Below, in pieces: positions 16,785 through 24,754 of a stretch of DNA of 64,000 nucleotides. Position 1 is the first letter of the stretch, and the number at the start of each line of letters is the position of its first letter. The DNA lies in contig NZ_JAGSHT010000010.1 in the NCBI RefSeq assembly GCF_019947135.1, positions 1 through 64,000 of the forward strand, written 5' to 3'. The DNA is from Occultella gossypii (GTDB lineage: Bacteria; Actinomycetota; Actinomycetes; Actinomycetales; Beutenbergiaceae). The notes under the pieces are model-generated. The model was not told the DNA's origin, did not search any database, and saw only the letters and a program-made list of their open reading frames with translations. A program made the position numbers and the translations under genes.

Positions 16785-19652
16785 GTGCCTCAGCAGGACA
16801 CGGCAGGATCGACCACCCGGCAGGACGTCCCGGCACTCGTCGGTGACCTCCTCGCCCGGCTCACCGACGACGAGAAGGTGGCGATGCTGCACCAGGCGAG
16901 CCCCGCCGTCGAGCGCCTTGGCCTGGCTCCGTTCACGACCGGTGCGGAGGTGCTGCACGGGGTCGCCTGGCTCGGCCGGGCGACCATGTACCCGCAACCC
17001 GTCGGTCTCGCCGCGGCCTGGGACCCGGACCTGCTGCGCCGCGTCGGGACCCAGGTGGGCACCGAGCTGCGGGCCAAGCAGGCCGCGGACCCGGCGGTCA
17101 GCCGCAACGTCTGGGCGCCCGTGGTGAACCCGCTGCGGCACCCGCTGTGGGGCCGCAACGAGGAGGGCTACTCCGAGGACCCGCACCTGACCGCGGAACT
17201 GGCTGCCGGGTACGCGCTCGGCCTGCGCGGCGATGACCCCCGGCTCTGGCGCACCGTGCCGACGCTGAAGCACTTCCTCGCCTACAACAACGAGACCGAT
17301 CGCGCCGTCACCTCCGCACAGCTGCGCCCGCGGGTGCTGCACGAGTACGAGCTCCCGGCGTACCGGGGCCCGATCGAGGCCGGCGTCGTCGGCGCGGTGA
17401 TGCCGTCCTACAACCTGGTGAACGGCCGGCCGAACCACGTGGCCCGGGAGCTGCTGGACCTGCTGCGGTCCTGGACCCATGAGTCCGTGCTCGTGGTCTC
17501 GGACGCGGGCGCCCCCACGAACCTGAGCCGGTCCGAGCGTTATCACCCGGACCCCGTCGAGGCGCACGCGGCCGCCCTGTTGGCCGGGGTGGACTCGTTC
17601 ACGGACAACGGTCCGGACCCCGAACCCACCCTGGCCCTGGTCCGCGAGGCACTCGAGCGTGGCCTGATCACGATGGCGGACGTCGACCGGGCGGTCGCGC
17701 GGGTGCTGACCGTACGAGTGCGCTCGGGCGAGTTCGACCCGGACGATCCGCACGCCGGCATCACCGCCGAGCACCTCGATCTGCCCGAGCACCGCGCCCT
17801 GGCCCGGGAGTCGGCGGGCCGCGCCGTGGTGGTGCTCCGGAACCGCGAGGTGCTGCCGCTGACGCCGGCCGGCTCGGTGGCCGTGATCGGCCCGCTCGCG
17901 GACCGGGTGCTGCCCGACTGGTACGCGGGCACGCCCCCATACACGGTGAGCCTCGCCGACGCCGTCCGGGCCCGTTGGGCCGCCGGCCCGGGCGGTGCGC
18001 CGGACGTACGGGTCGTGGACGGCTCGGACCGCGTCGCCCTGCGGTCGGTCGGCACCGGCGGGTACCTGCGGGCCGGCGCCGACCGGGTGTTGCTCGCCGA
18101 TGGATCCCTCGCCGCGTCCGCCGTGCCGGGTGAGGACGTGCTCTGGGACGTGACCGACTGGGGCCACGGGGTACTCACGCTCGCCGGGGCGGATACCGGG
18201 CTGCTGCTGCGCGCCGAGGGCGAGCAGGTCCTCGCCGACGCGACCCGCCCGCAGGGGTGGGTCGTCGGGGAGTCCTGGCGCGGGCGCCGCCATGACGACG
18301 ACACCTGGTCGTTCCAGCACCTCGGGACCGGCCGGTGGCTGCGCACGGAGGCGTACGGCGGTGGAGTCGGTGCCACCGCGGCCTCCCCCGCAGAGGCCGA
18401 ACGGTTCGTGCGTCGCGTGGTGCGCTCCGGCACGGCCGCCGCGGCGGCCGCGGCGAGGGAGGCGGACGTGGTGCTGTGCGCCGTCGGCAACGACCCGCAC
18501 CTGCTCGGCCGCGAGACGCAGGACCGGCCCGGGCTCGCCCTCCCCACGCCGATGGCCGAGCTGTGGCGGACCGTCCAGGAGGCGAATCCGGCGGCGGTGC
18601 TGGTACTGGTCTCGAGCTACCCGTACGCGCTCGACACCGCGGCCCGCGGGGCGGCGGCGATCGTGTGGACCTGCCACGGTGGTCAGGAGGCGGGAAACGG
18701 CCTGCTGGACGTGCTGCTCGGCGAGGTCGAGCCGAGCGGCCGCCTGCCCCAGACCTGGTGGGCCACCGAGGCGGATGCCGGTGACCTGCTCGACTACGAC
18801 ATCCTCGGCGCCGGCACCACCTACTGGTACTCCGAGGCCGAGCCGCTGTTCGCGTTCGGGCACGGCCTCACCTACTCCCGGATCGGCTACGAAAGCCTGA
18901 GGGTCGAGACCGGCGAGGCCGGTGTGCTCGCCCGCGTCACCGTGACGAACACCGGGGACCGGGAGGCCACGGAGGTGGTGCAGGCCTACACCGACGCTCC
19001 CGGGCACCCGGTGCGGTTCCCGCGCCGCCTCGCCGCCCATGCCCGGGTGCACCTCGCCCCCGGACAGCGCCGCACCGTGGACCTGCCCATCCCTGCCGAT
19101 CGGTTCGCCATCTGGGACACCACCCGCGGCGCGATGGTGGTCCTGGCCGCCGACTACCGCGTACTCGCCGGCCCGAGCGCGGCGGACACCCCGCTGAGCG
19201 TGCGCGTCGAACTCGAGGGCGAGGTTGTCATCGCGCACCGTCTGCCCCTGCGCGCGGTCGACTTCGATGCCCACAGCGGCACCCGGATCGAGGAAGCGAC
19301 GTCGGTCGCGGGCGAGGTGGTCACGGCGCCGTCCGGCTCCGGCTGGCTGACGTTCACCGCCGTCGACGGGCTCGCCGACGCGGCCGTGGTGACGCTCGCG
19401 CGGACGGCGTCCGGACCGGCGTCGGTCACCTTGGAACAGGTCGCCGACGGCGCAGCGCACCCGTTCGCGCGGGCCGAGGTTCCCGCGGGGCTGGGCCGCC
19501 ACGAACTCACCGAGGTGCCGCTGGAGCCCGTGGGGTCCTCGGGGCCACCGGTGGCGAGGCGGACCTCGGGCCTGCGGGTGGTGCTGACCGGCCCGGTGCG
19601 CCTGGCCGGGATCGGCGCACGGGGGCGGGGCACCGACCACGTCGCGCCGTGA
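16785..19652 (+). CDS. GH3 beta-glucosidase/beta-xylosidase with inserted beta-trefoil-like domain
   Basis: Family 3 hydrolase of 955 aa that starts at GTG 16785 with AAGGAG about 9 nt upstream. The N-terminal TIM-barrel domain carries the nucleophile D240 in VVSDAGAP, in place of the more usual S-D-W. The alpha/beta sandwich domain follows with AVIGPLADR. It is interrupted by an insertion of about 130 residues with LRSVGTGGYLRA and HLGTGRWLRTE repeats, which looks like a fascin/ricin-type beta-trefoil. A fibronectin-III-like C-terminal domain and a further C-terminal extension follow. No signal peptide. Substrate could be beta-glucosides or beta-xylosides; context favours cello- or xyloglucan oligosaccharides. 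Confidence 0.9.
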   Translation: MPQQDTAGSTTRQDVPALVGDLLARLTDDEKVAMLHQASPAVERLGLAPFTTGAEVLHGVAWLGRATMYPQPVGLAAAWDPDLLRRVGTQVGTELRAKQAADPAVSRNVWAPVVNPLRHPLWGRNEEGYSEDPHLTAELAAGYALGLRGDDPRLWRTVPTLKHFLAYNNETDRAVTSAQLRPRVLHEYELPAYRGPIEAGVVGAVMPSYNLVNGRPNHVARELLDLLRSWTHESVLVVSDAGAPTNLSRSERYHPDPVEAHAAALLAGVDSFTDNGPDPEPTLALVREALERGLITMADVDRAVARVLTVRVRSGEFDPDDPHAGITAEHLDLPEHRALARESAGRAVVVLRNREVLPLTPAGSVAVIGPLADRVLPDWYAGTPPYTVSLADAVRARWAAGPGGAPDVRVVDGSDRVALRSVGTGGYLRAGADRVLLADGSLAASAVPGEDVLWDVTDWGHGVLTLAGADTGLLLRAEGEQVLADATRPQGWVVGESWRGRRHDDDTWSFQHLGTGRWLRTEAYGGGVGATAASPAEAERFVRRVVRSGTAAAAAAAREADVVLCAVGNDPHLLGRETQDRPGLALPTPMAELWRTVQEANPAAVLVLVSSYPYALDTAARGAAAIVWTCHGGQEAGNGLLDVLLGEVEPSGRLPQTWWATEADAGDLLDYDILGAGTTYWYSEAEPLFAFGHGLTYSRIGYESLRVETGEAGVLARVTVTNTGDREATEVVQAYTDAPGHPVRFPRRLAAHARVHLAPGQRRTVDLPIPADRFAIWDTTRGAMVVLAADYRVLAGPSAADTPLSVRVELEGEVVIAHRLPLRAVDFDAHSGTRIEEATSVAGEVVTAPSGSGWLTFTAVDGLADAAVVTLARTASGPASVTLEQVADGAAHPFARAEVPAGLGRHELTEVPLEPVGSSGPPVARRTSGLRVVLTGPVRLAGIGARGRGTDHVAP

Positions 19653-19994
19653 TCGGCGGTACCTGGCGCGTCGAACCCAACCACCATCGTCAGTACGGTC
19701 TGGCGCCGTCGACCGCCACTGGCTCGATCCAGGCTTCGTGCGTGAGCACGCGGCCGGGTAGACGCCTCCAGCGCGGTGTCCGGCCACTGGGTCCGCCAGA
19801 TCACTAGGTTGCGCTCCTCGCGCAGCGGTCCGAGGGCCGAGCGGACGTGAGTCGGTTCAGCGGCGACGACGATCAGTGCGCGTCGCACTGGAGGGAGCGA
19901 AACTCGATGTCGGGCGCGTATCGCGCGCGCCAGCGGTGCGCGTCCGATCGGGACCCCCGACTCCTGTGAGCCGGACGGCGCCGTGTGGGTGTGG
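19653..19994. other. 342-bp stretch without a supported gene
   Basis: Lies between the GH3 gene and the flavoprotein gene, which converge. Frames on both strands stay open through much of it, as expected at this GC content. None has a plausible start with a ribosome-binding site, and no recognisable domain appears. I saw no strong hairpin, tRNA or repeat. Confidence 0.5.
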
Positions 19995-21029
19995 CTACCG
20001 GGCCAGCCGCTCCACGATCGCCCCGAACAGCGGCGGGACCCGGGCCGCGACCGGCACGATGGCCGCGCGCCCGGGTGACATGGCCCACCGCACGAGGCCA
20101 CTGGTGAGGAGCCGGTAGTCCCGAGTCGCCCGGGCCCAGGCCCGTTCGTACGCCTCGGGGCCGTCGTCGAGGGTGGCCACCGCGGCCCGGGCCTGGGCGA
20201 GGCCGACGCTCAGGCCCTCACCGGTCAGTGCGTCGACGTAGCCGGACGCGTCACCGACGAGCCGGATCCGCCCGGCGACCCGTCGGCGGGAGCGTTGCCG
20301 CAACGGTCCAGCGCCACGAACCGGACCGAGCGGCTCCGCGTCGCGTAGCCGGTCCGAGATCTCGGGGAACGTGGCGAGCGCGTCCGTATAGTCGACACCG
20401 GCCGGGCCGAGCAGCGCCACGCCGACGGCGTCATCGGCGACAGGCGTCACGTAGGCCTCCACCTCGGCGCCCCAATGCACTTCGACGAGATCGGTCCAGG
20501 CGGCCACTCGGAAGTGCCGGCGCAATCCGAACCGGCGGCGCTCCCGCCCTCCGCCGGACGCAACCGCCAGTCCGGCGGCGCGCCGGGTGGTGGAGTGCAG
20601 GCCGTCACAGGCGATCAGGAACCGCGCCGCGATCCCCGCCGCCTGCACGCCGTCGGGCGACTGGCTGATCCGGTCCGCCCGGGCGCGCACATGCTCCACA
20701 CCGAGGTCGATGCTGCGGGCGTACAGCGCCGCGTGCAGCGTCGTGCGGCGAACCCCACGACCGGACCCGGTCGCGAAGAGGTGATCCGCGTGCCGACGGC
20801 CGTCACGGTAGCTGATCCCGGTCAAGACGTGCCCGGTCGGATCGACACCGAGCCGGTGCAGGCCCGCGAGTGCGCCGGGCATCAGGCCCTCGCCGCATGC
20901 CTTGTCGACAGGAGCGGTGCGAGGCTCCACCACGACCACCTCGCGGCCGGCCAGCCGGGCCTCGATCCCGACGGCCAGTCCCACCGGACCGCCCCCGACG
21001 ACGAGTATGTCGGTGCGCGACTGGCTCAC
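19995..21029 (-). CDS. FAD-dependent oxidoreductase (geranylgeranyl-reductase/SrsC-like)
   Basis: Flavoprotein of 344 aa with the dinucleotide-binding motif VVGGGPVGLAVGIEA at the N terminus, then DKACGEGLMP, which resembles the C-x-E-G motif of geranylgeranyl reductases. The second FAD motif reads LVGDASGYVDALTGEGLSVG. Start GTG 21029 has AGGA 8 nt upstream and overlaps the methyltransferase stop in GTGA. It is the last gene of a type III PKS operon. It could hydroxylate or oxidatively decarboxylate the alkylresorcylic product, as SrsC-type enzymes do, or reduce the prenyl chain. The motif set leans to the reductase-like subfamily but does not decide. Confidence 0.85.
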   Translation of the reverse strand: MSQSRTDILVVGGGPVGLAVGIEARLAGREVVVVEPRTAPVDKACGEGLMPGALAGLHRLGVDPTGHVLTGISYRDGRRHADHLFATGSGRGVRRTTLHAALYARSIDLGVEHVRARADRISQSPDGVQAAGIAARFLIACDGLHSTTRRAAGLAVASGGGRERRRFGLRRHFRVAAWTDLVEVHWGAEVEAYVTPVADDAVGVALLGPAGVDYTDALATFPEISDRLRDAEPLGPVRGAGPLRQRSRRRVAGRIRLVGDASGYVDALTGEGLSVGLAQARAAVATLDDGPEAYERAWARATRDYRLLTSGLVRWAMSPGRAAIVPVAARVPPLFGAIVERLAR

Positions 21030-21586
21030 TGGCCCGTTCCTGCGGACGCATTGCCACCGGGCCGGGTCGCCTCCGCGAGGGCCCGCTCCTCGGCCGGGAT
21101 CCGAAACCTCAGCAGCAGCACGGCGTTGAGCACGGTGAACACCGCGGCGGTGACCCACGACGTGTGGATCAGCGGGAGCGCGAGCCCTTCGACGACGACC
21201 GCGACGTAGTTCGGGTGGCGCAGCCGTGCGTAGGGACCCGCGTGGACGAGTGGAAGGCCGGGAACGACGATGATCCGGGTGTTCCACCGCCGGCCGAGCG
21301 TCGCGATGCACCACCAACGCAGTGCCTGGCTGGCCAGGACCGCGGCCAGCGCCGTCCAGCCGAGGACCGGCAGGAACGGGCGGTCCGCGAACCACGCCTC
21401 GGCCACGCATGCGATCAGCAGCGTGGTGTGCAGGGCGACCATGGCCGGGAAGTGACCTTGCCCACGCTCCACCCCGCCATGATCGAACGCCCACCGGGCG
21501 TGCTGGGTCGAGACGACCAGTTCGAGGAGCCTCTCGAGCGCGGTCGCACCCACCACGGCGACGAACAGCACGAACGCCGGGCTCAT
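21026..21586 (-). CDS. ICMT-family membrane methyltransferase (SrsB-like)
   Basis: Membrane protein of 186 aa with about four or five hydrophobic segments. The C-terminal motif HAGPYARLRHPNYVAVVVEG, followed by a Glu in the last helix (PAEERAL), is the signature of the isoprenylcysteine carboxyl methyltransferase family. Family members next to type III PKS genes O-methylate alkylresorcinols or alkylquinols. It is coupled to the PKS gene (ATGA overlap at 21583-21586) and to the flavoprotein gene (GTGA at 21026-21029). Confidence 0.88.
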   Translation of the reverse strand: MSPAFVLFVAVVGATALERLLELVVSTQHARWAFDHGGVERGQGHFPAMVALHTTLLIACVAEAWFADRPFLPVLGWTALAAVLASQALRWWCIATLGRRWNTRIIVVPGLPLVHAGPYARLRHPNYVAVVVEGLALPLIHTSWVTAAVFTVLNAVLLLRFRIPAEERALAEATRPGGNASAGTGQ

Positions 21587-22662
21587 GGCTCGGCCTCCCA
21601 GCGCAACAGGACCAGTTCCGCACACACGCCCGGTCCGAACGCCAACAGCACCCCGTACGACCCCGGTGCCGGACCGTTGCGTTCGAGCGTGTCGGCCAGG
21701 ACGTGCAACACCGACGAGGAGGACAGGTTGCCGACCGCCGCGAAGCAGTCCCGGCTCACCTGCAGGTCGCGATCGTCCAGGTCGAGCGCGCCGGCGACGG
21801 CGTCGAAGATGCGAGGGCCGCCCGCGTGCACCACCCACGTGGTGACGTCCTCGCGCGCGAGCGTGTGCTCCTCGAGCAGGGTCGCCACGTCGCCGGCGAG
21901 GTGCTCGGCGATCACGTCCGGCAGCCCGGCCGAGAGCATGATCGCGAAGCCGGTGTCCCTGATGTGCCAGCCGAGCTGGTCTGCGGTGCCGGGGTAGAGA
22001 CAGCTACGGCTGCCCAGCACCTCCGGGCCGCGACGCCCGACCCGGCCGGCTGGGTGGCTCCGACCCACCAGCACCACGGCGGCTGCACCGTCCCCGAACA
22101 GGGCGCTCGAGACGAGATTCGCCGTCGAGTCGTCGCCCCTCTGGAACGTCAGCGAGCACAGCTCCACCGAGACGAGCAGACCGACGTGCTCCGGGTGGCC
22201 GACCAGATAGTCGTGTACCCGCGCGATCCCGGCGGCGCCGGCCACGCAGCCCAGGCCGAACGATGGCAGTCGCCGGACGTCACTGCGCAGCCCCAGCCGG
22301 CCGACCAGCGCGGCATCGATGGATGGCGCCGAGATCCCGGTGACAGATGTGAAGAGCAGGAAGTCGACGTCGACCGCCTCGATCCCCGCCCGGCTCAGCG
22401 CCGTTCGGCAGGCCTGCTCCGCGAGCGTCGTGCCCTCGGAGATGAACAGGTCGTTGGCGCGCCCGAACGACGTCAGCGCGCCGTACTCCTCGAGCGGGAG
22501 CGCCAGGTGCCGGGTGCGCACTCCGCTGGAATGCTGTAGCCGGGCCAGCGCGGCGCGCCGCGCCGGATCCGCGCTGAGGAGTGGACCGATCGTGTCGATG
22601 ATGTCCTGTTGGGGGTGTGCGCGCCCGGGAAGCGCGGTTCCGACCGCAACGAGGCGCGACAT
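21583..22662 (-). CDS. Type III polyketide synthase (chalcone/stilbene synthase family)
   Basis: Homodimeric ketosynthase of 359 aa that would extend a fatty acyl-CoA starter with malonyl units. The Cys-His-Asn triad is C139 in FGLGCVAGAAG, H279 in WVVHAGG and N312 in AAVGNLSSSSV. The neighbours (ICMT-type methyltransferase, flavoprotein, UbiA prenyltransferase) are those of actinobacterial phenolic-lipid clusters, so the likely product is an alkylresorcinol, alkylresorcylic acid or alkylpyrone. First gene of the minus-strand operon, with a 77-bp divergent region to the prenyltransferase. Exact product inferred from context. Confidence 0.93.
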   Translation of the reverse strand: MSRLVAVGTALPGRAHPQQDIIDTIGPLLSADPARRAALARLQHSSGVRTRHLALPLEEYGALTSFGRANDLFISEGTTLAEQACRTALSRAGIEAVDVDFLLFTSVTGISAPSIDAALVGRLGLRSDVRRLPSFGLGCVAGAAGIARVHDYLVGHPEHVGLLVSVELCSLTFQRGDDSTANLVSSALFGDGAAAVVLVGRSHPAGRVGRRGPEVLGSRSCLYPGTADQLGWHIRDTGFAIMLSAGLPDVIAEHLAGDVATLLEEHTLAREDVTTWVVHAGGPRIFDAVAGALDLDDRDLQVSRDCFAAVGNLSSSSVLHVLADTLERNGPAPGSYGVLLAFGPGVCAELVLLRWEAEP

Positions 22663-22682
22663 CGTGGCATCGTGTCACGCTG

Positions 22683-22711
22683 TTGACTCGTCGGCAGCGC
22701 CAGCCGATGAC
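22683..22711 (+). promoter_or_regulatory. Possible promoter of the UbiA prenyltransferase gene
   Basis: TTGACT (22683-22688) is a good -35 box. A weaker -10 candidate GATGAC (22706-22711) follows after 17 nt. The GAGGAGGAG ribosome-binding site lies downstream at 22726-22734. Confidence 0.35.
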
Positions 22712-22739
22712 GTGCCGGGCGGTTCGAGGAGGAGAACGC

Positions 22740-23588
22740 GTGAGATCGTGGTCCCGGACCGCTCGTGGTCTGCGCTCCGCCAGTCATCCGGGCCCGACGG
22801 CGGTCGTGACCCTGCTCGCCGCGGCGTTCGCCCTCGGTGTGGGCGCCAATGCGCCGCAGGCCGTCCTGGTCACCCTCGCGGTGCTCGCCGGGCAGCTCTC
22901 GGTCGGCTGGTCGAACGACTGGATCGACGCCGAGCGCGACGCCGCTGTCGCGCGTGGCGACAAGCCCGTCGTCGCGGGCACGGTCTCGGTCGCGCTGCTG
23001 CGCCGGGCCGCACTGCTGGCGTTGGCGGCCTGCGTCGTGCTGTCCCTGGCCACGGGCTGGGCCGCCGGTGCGGTGCACCTGGCCGCGGTGGCCAGTGCCT
23101 GGTCATACAACCTCGTCCTGAAGGTCACGCCGCTCTCCTGGCTGCCGTACGCCGTCTCCTTCGGACTGCTGCCCATCTTCGTCGTGATGGCCTGCGTGCC
23201 CGGTGCATCCACCGCCCCGTGGGCGGTCCTCGCGACGGCGCTGCTCGGGATCGGCGCGCACGTGGCGAACACGCTGCCCGACCTGGAGTACGACCGGCGA
23301 ACGGGCGTCCGGGGGTTGCCGGTCCGGATCGGGCGGCCCGCGTCGAGCCTGCTCGCCCCGCTGGTTCTGATGCTGGCGACCGTTGTCGTCGTCCTGGGCC
23401 CCGACCACCCGCCGGGTCCGGCCGTCTGGACCGGGGCCGCCGTCACTTGCGTCCTCGCGGCCGCGGCCGGAGTCGTCGGCAGGATCCGCACGCGCAGCCG
23501 GCTCCCGTTCGCGCTGAGTATGGCGGTGGCGGCTGTCTGCGTGGTGCTGCTGGTGATGGCCGCGCCCGAACTCATGCTGTCCGGCTGA
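22740..23588 (+). CDS. UbiA-family prenyltransferase
   Basis: Polytopic membrane protein of 282 aa with about eight or nine helices. The first Asp-rich prenyl-diphosphate/Mg motif is NDWIDAERD (residues 59-67) and the second is TLPDLEYD near 180. Start GTG 22740 is set by GAGGAGGAG ending 5 nt upstream. UbiA enzymes transfer isoprenyl groups to aromatic acceptors. Divergent from a type III PKS-methyltransferase-flavoprotein operon, so the acceptor is probably the PKS-derived phenol, as in the Actinoplanes alkyl-O-dihydrogeranyl-methoxyhydroquinone pathway. A role in menaquinone synthesis is less likely because no other men genes are near. Confidence 0.88.
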   Translation: MRSWSRTARGLRSASHPGPTAVVTLLAAAFALGVGANAPQAVLVTLAVLAGQLSVGWSNDWIDAERDAAVARGDKPVVAGTVSVALLRRAALLALAACVVLSLATGWAAGAVHLAAVASAWSYNLVLKVTPLSWLPYAVSFGLLPIFVVMACVPGASTAPWAVLATALLGIGAHVANTLPDLEYDRRTGVRGLPVRIGRPASSLLAPLVLMLATVVVVLGPDHPPGPAVWTGAAVTCVLAAAAGVVGRIRTRSRLPFALSMAVAAVCVVLLVMAAPELMLSG

Positions 23589-23689
23589 GCCTGCTCCTCC
23601 CACCCGAGCACCGGTCCCGATCAGGCAGTGCCTGGTTCTGCGGGTCGTCGGCACGCCCCGGGCCCGGGCCCGGTCAGGAGATCAGGAGA

Positions 23690-24506
23690 TCAGCGCCGCA
23701 ACGGGCCCAGCGCAGCCGCGAGCCGCTCACCCATCAGGCGGTATCCGACCGCGTCGGGGTGCACCTCGTCGGAAAGCAGGTGCACGTCCTGGTGGCCGAT
23801 GATGCTCGGTCCGTCGATGAGGTGCAGCCGGTCGTCGTCGGTGCCCGCGACCACGTCGGCGATGGCGTCACGCATCCACTCGAGGGTGACCCCGACCGCG
23901 TTCGGTGTGCTCTCCAGCGGCGGCGACACGATCGGCGTGATGACGGCGATCACCGCCGCCGGATGGCCGGTGCGCACCTGGTCGATCAGCCCCGCGACCT
24001 GCGGGCCGAACGTGCGCTGCGACATCGTTGCCCCGCCCTGCACGTTGATGCCCAGGCACAAGCTGACGACATCCGCCGGGATCCCGGTGATCGTGCGGAC
24101 TGCGACCGGGTCGAGGTGGCACTGGCCGCCGAAGCCGAGGCAGGTGAGATCCCAGTCGAGGGCTCGGGCCACGAGCGCCGGCCACGTCTCACTCGGCCCG
24201 GCTGCGGCGCTGCACTGCGTGATCGAGGATCCGTAGGCGGTCCAGCGCGTGGCCGGGGCGGGGTCCGCATGCGCCGAGCCGGTGAGATGGACCGACCTGA
24301 TCCAGGTCTCGCCGTCCTGCGGCAGCCACGACCTCAAGACGCACTCCCGCGGACTGCCGTGCCATGGCGACCAGTTCCGGCGCGAAGGCCCGGTCCACCA
24401 GACCCGGCAGCAGCCGCCAGACCCGCAGCGCGCCGTCACGCGCCTCCCAGCCGACCGCGCCGCGCCAGGAATCGGGTCGGACATCGGGTCGCAGATCCAC
24501 GCTCAC
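23690..24506 (-). pseudogene. SGNH/GDSL-family hydrolase, broken by internal deletion and frameshift
   Basis: The N-terminal part, from GTG 24506, encodes the beta-sandwich start of a GDSL-lipase-like family (WRGAVGW, LPGLVDRAFAPELVAMARQS, AGVRL). The catalytic part is in another frame and reads WLPQDGETW, then AYGSSITQ (block I Ser), GFGGQCHLDP (Gly block), GIN (block III) and DEVHPD (catalytic Asp and His). Family members have about 50-80 residues between AGVRL and WLPQ. Here the two abut and the frame changes near 24345, so an internal deletion has removed that stretch. A separate short protein from ATG 24484 would lack a sensible N terminus. A base-call error alone would not restore the missing residues. 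Confidence 0.7.
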
Positions 24507-24754
24507 CGTCGCACCCTACCGTCGCCCCTTCGATCCCGAGCGCTCCCTGCTTCCCAATGCCGGGGACGAGGCCGCCAAGCGCCCGGTGGCCGAGTTTCTC
24601 GACCCGATCGGGTACGACGCCCCAGCGCGACACCGCAGCGTACGCACAGCCATACGCCGCGCCGGGTACGTCCTATCCCACCTGGTCGGCACGGCCTGCG
24701 ACTGGTCCGCACTCGGCATGACCTGCCGCGTCTGGACCGCACGGCGGGTGCAGA

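Noticed and set aside
16752-19787. A 1011-codon open frame antisense to GH3
   Set aside because: Same antisense shadow effect; no protein family features, and the plus strand carries conserved GH3 motifs.
22740-23588. UbiA protein as menaquinone MenA
   Set aside because: No men genes are near, and the divergent type III PKS operon gives a more specific context for a phenolic-lipid prenyltransferase.
23622-23634. CAGGCA-G-TGCCTG hairpin after the UbiA gene
   Set aside because: Stem of only five usable pairs with a very short loop; too weak to list as a terminator.
23660-23695. CCGGGCCC-rich palindrome and a repeated ATCAGGAG near the ends of UbiA and SGNH genes as a terminator or recombination site
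   Set aside because: The repeats are short and GC-driven, and no stem of convincing length with a proper loop can be drawn.
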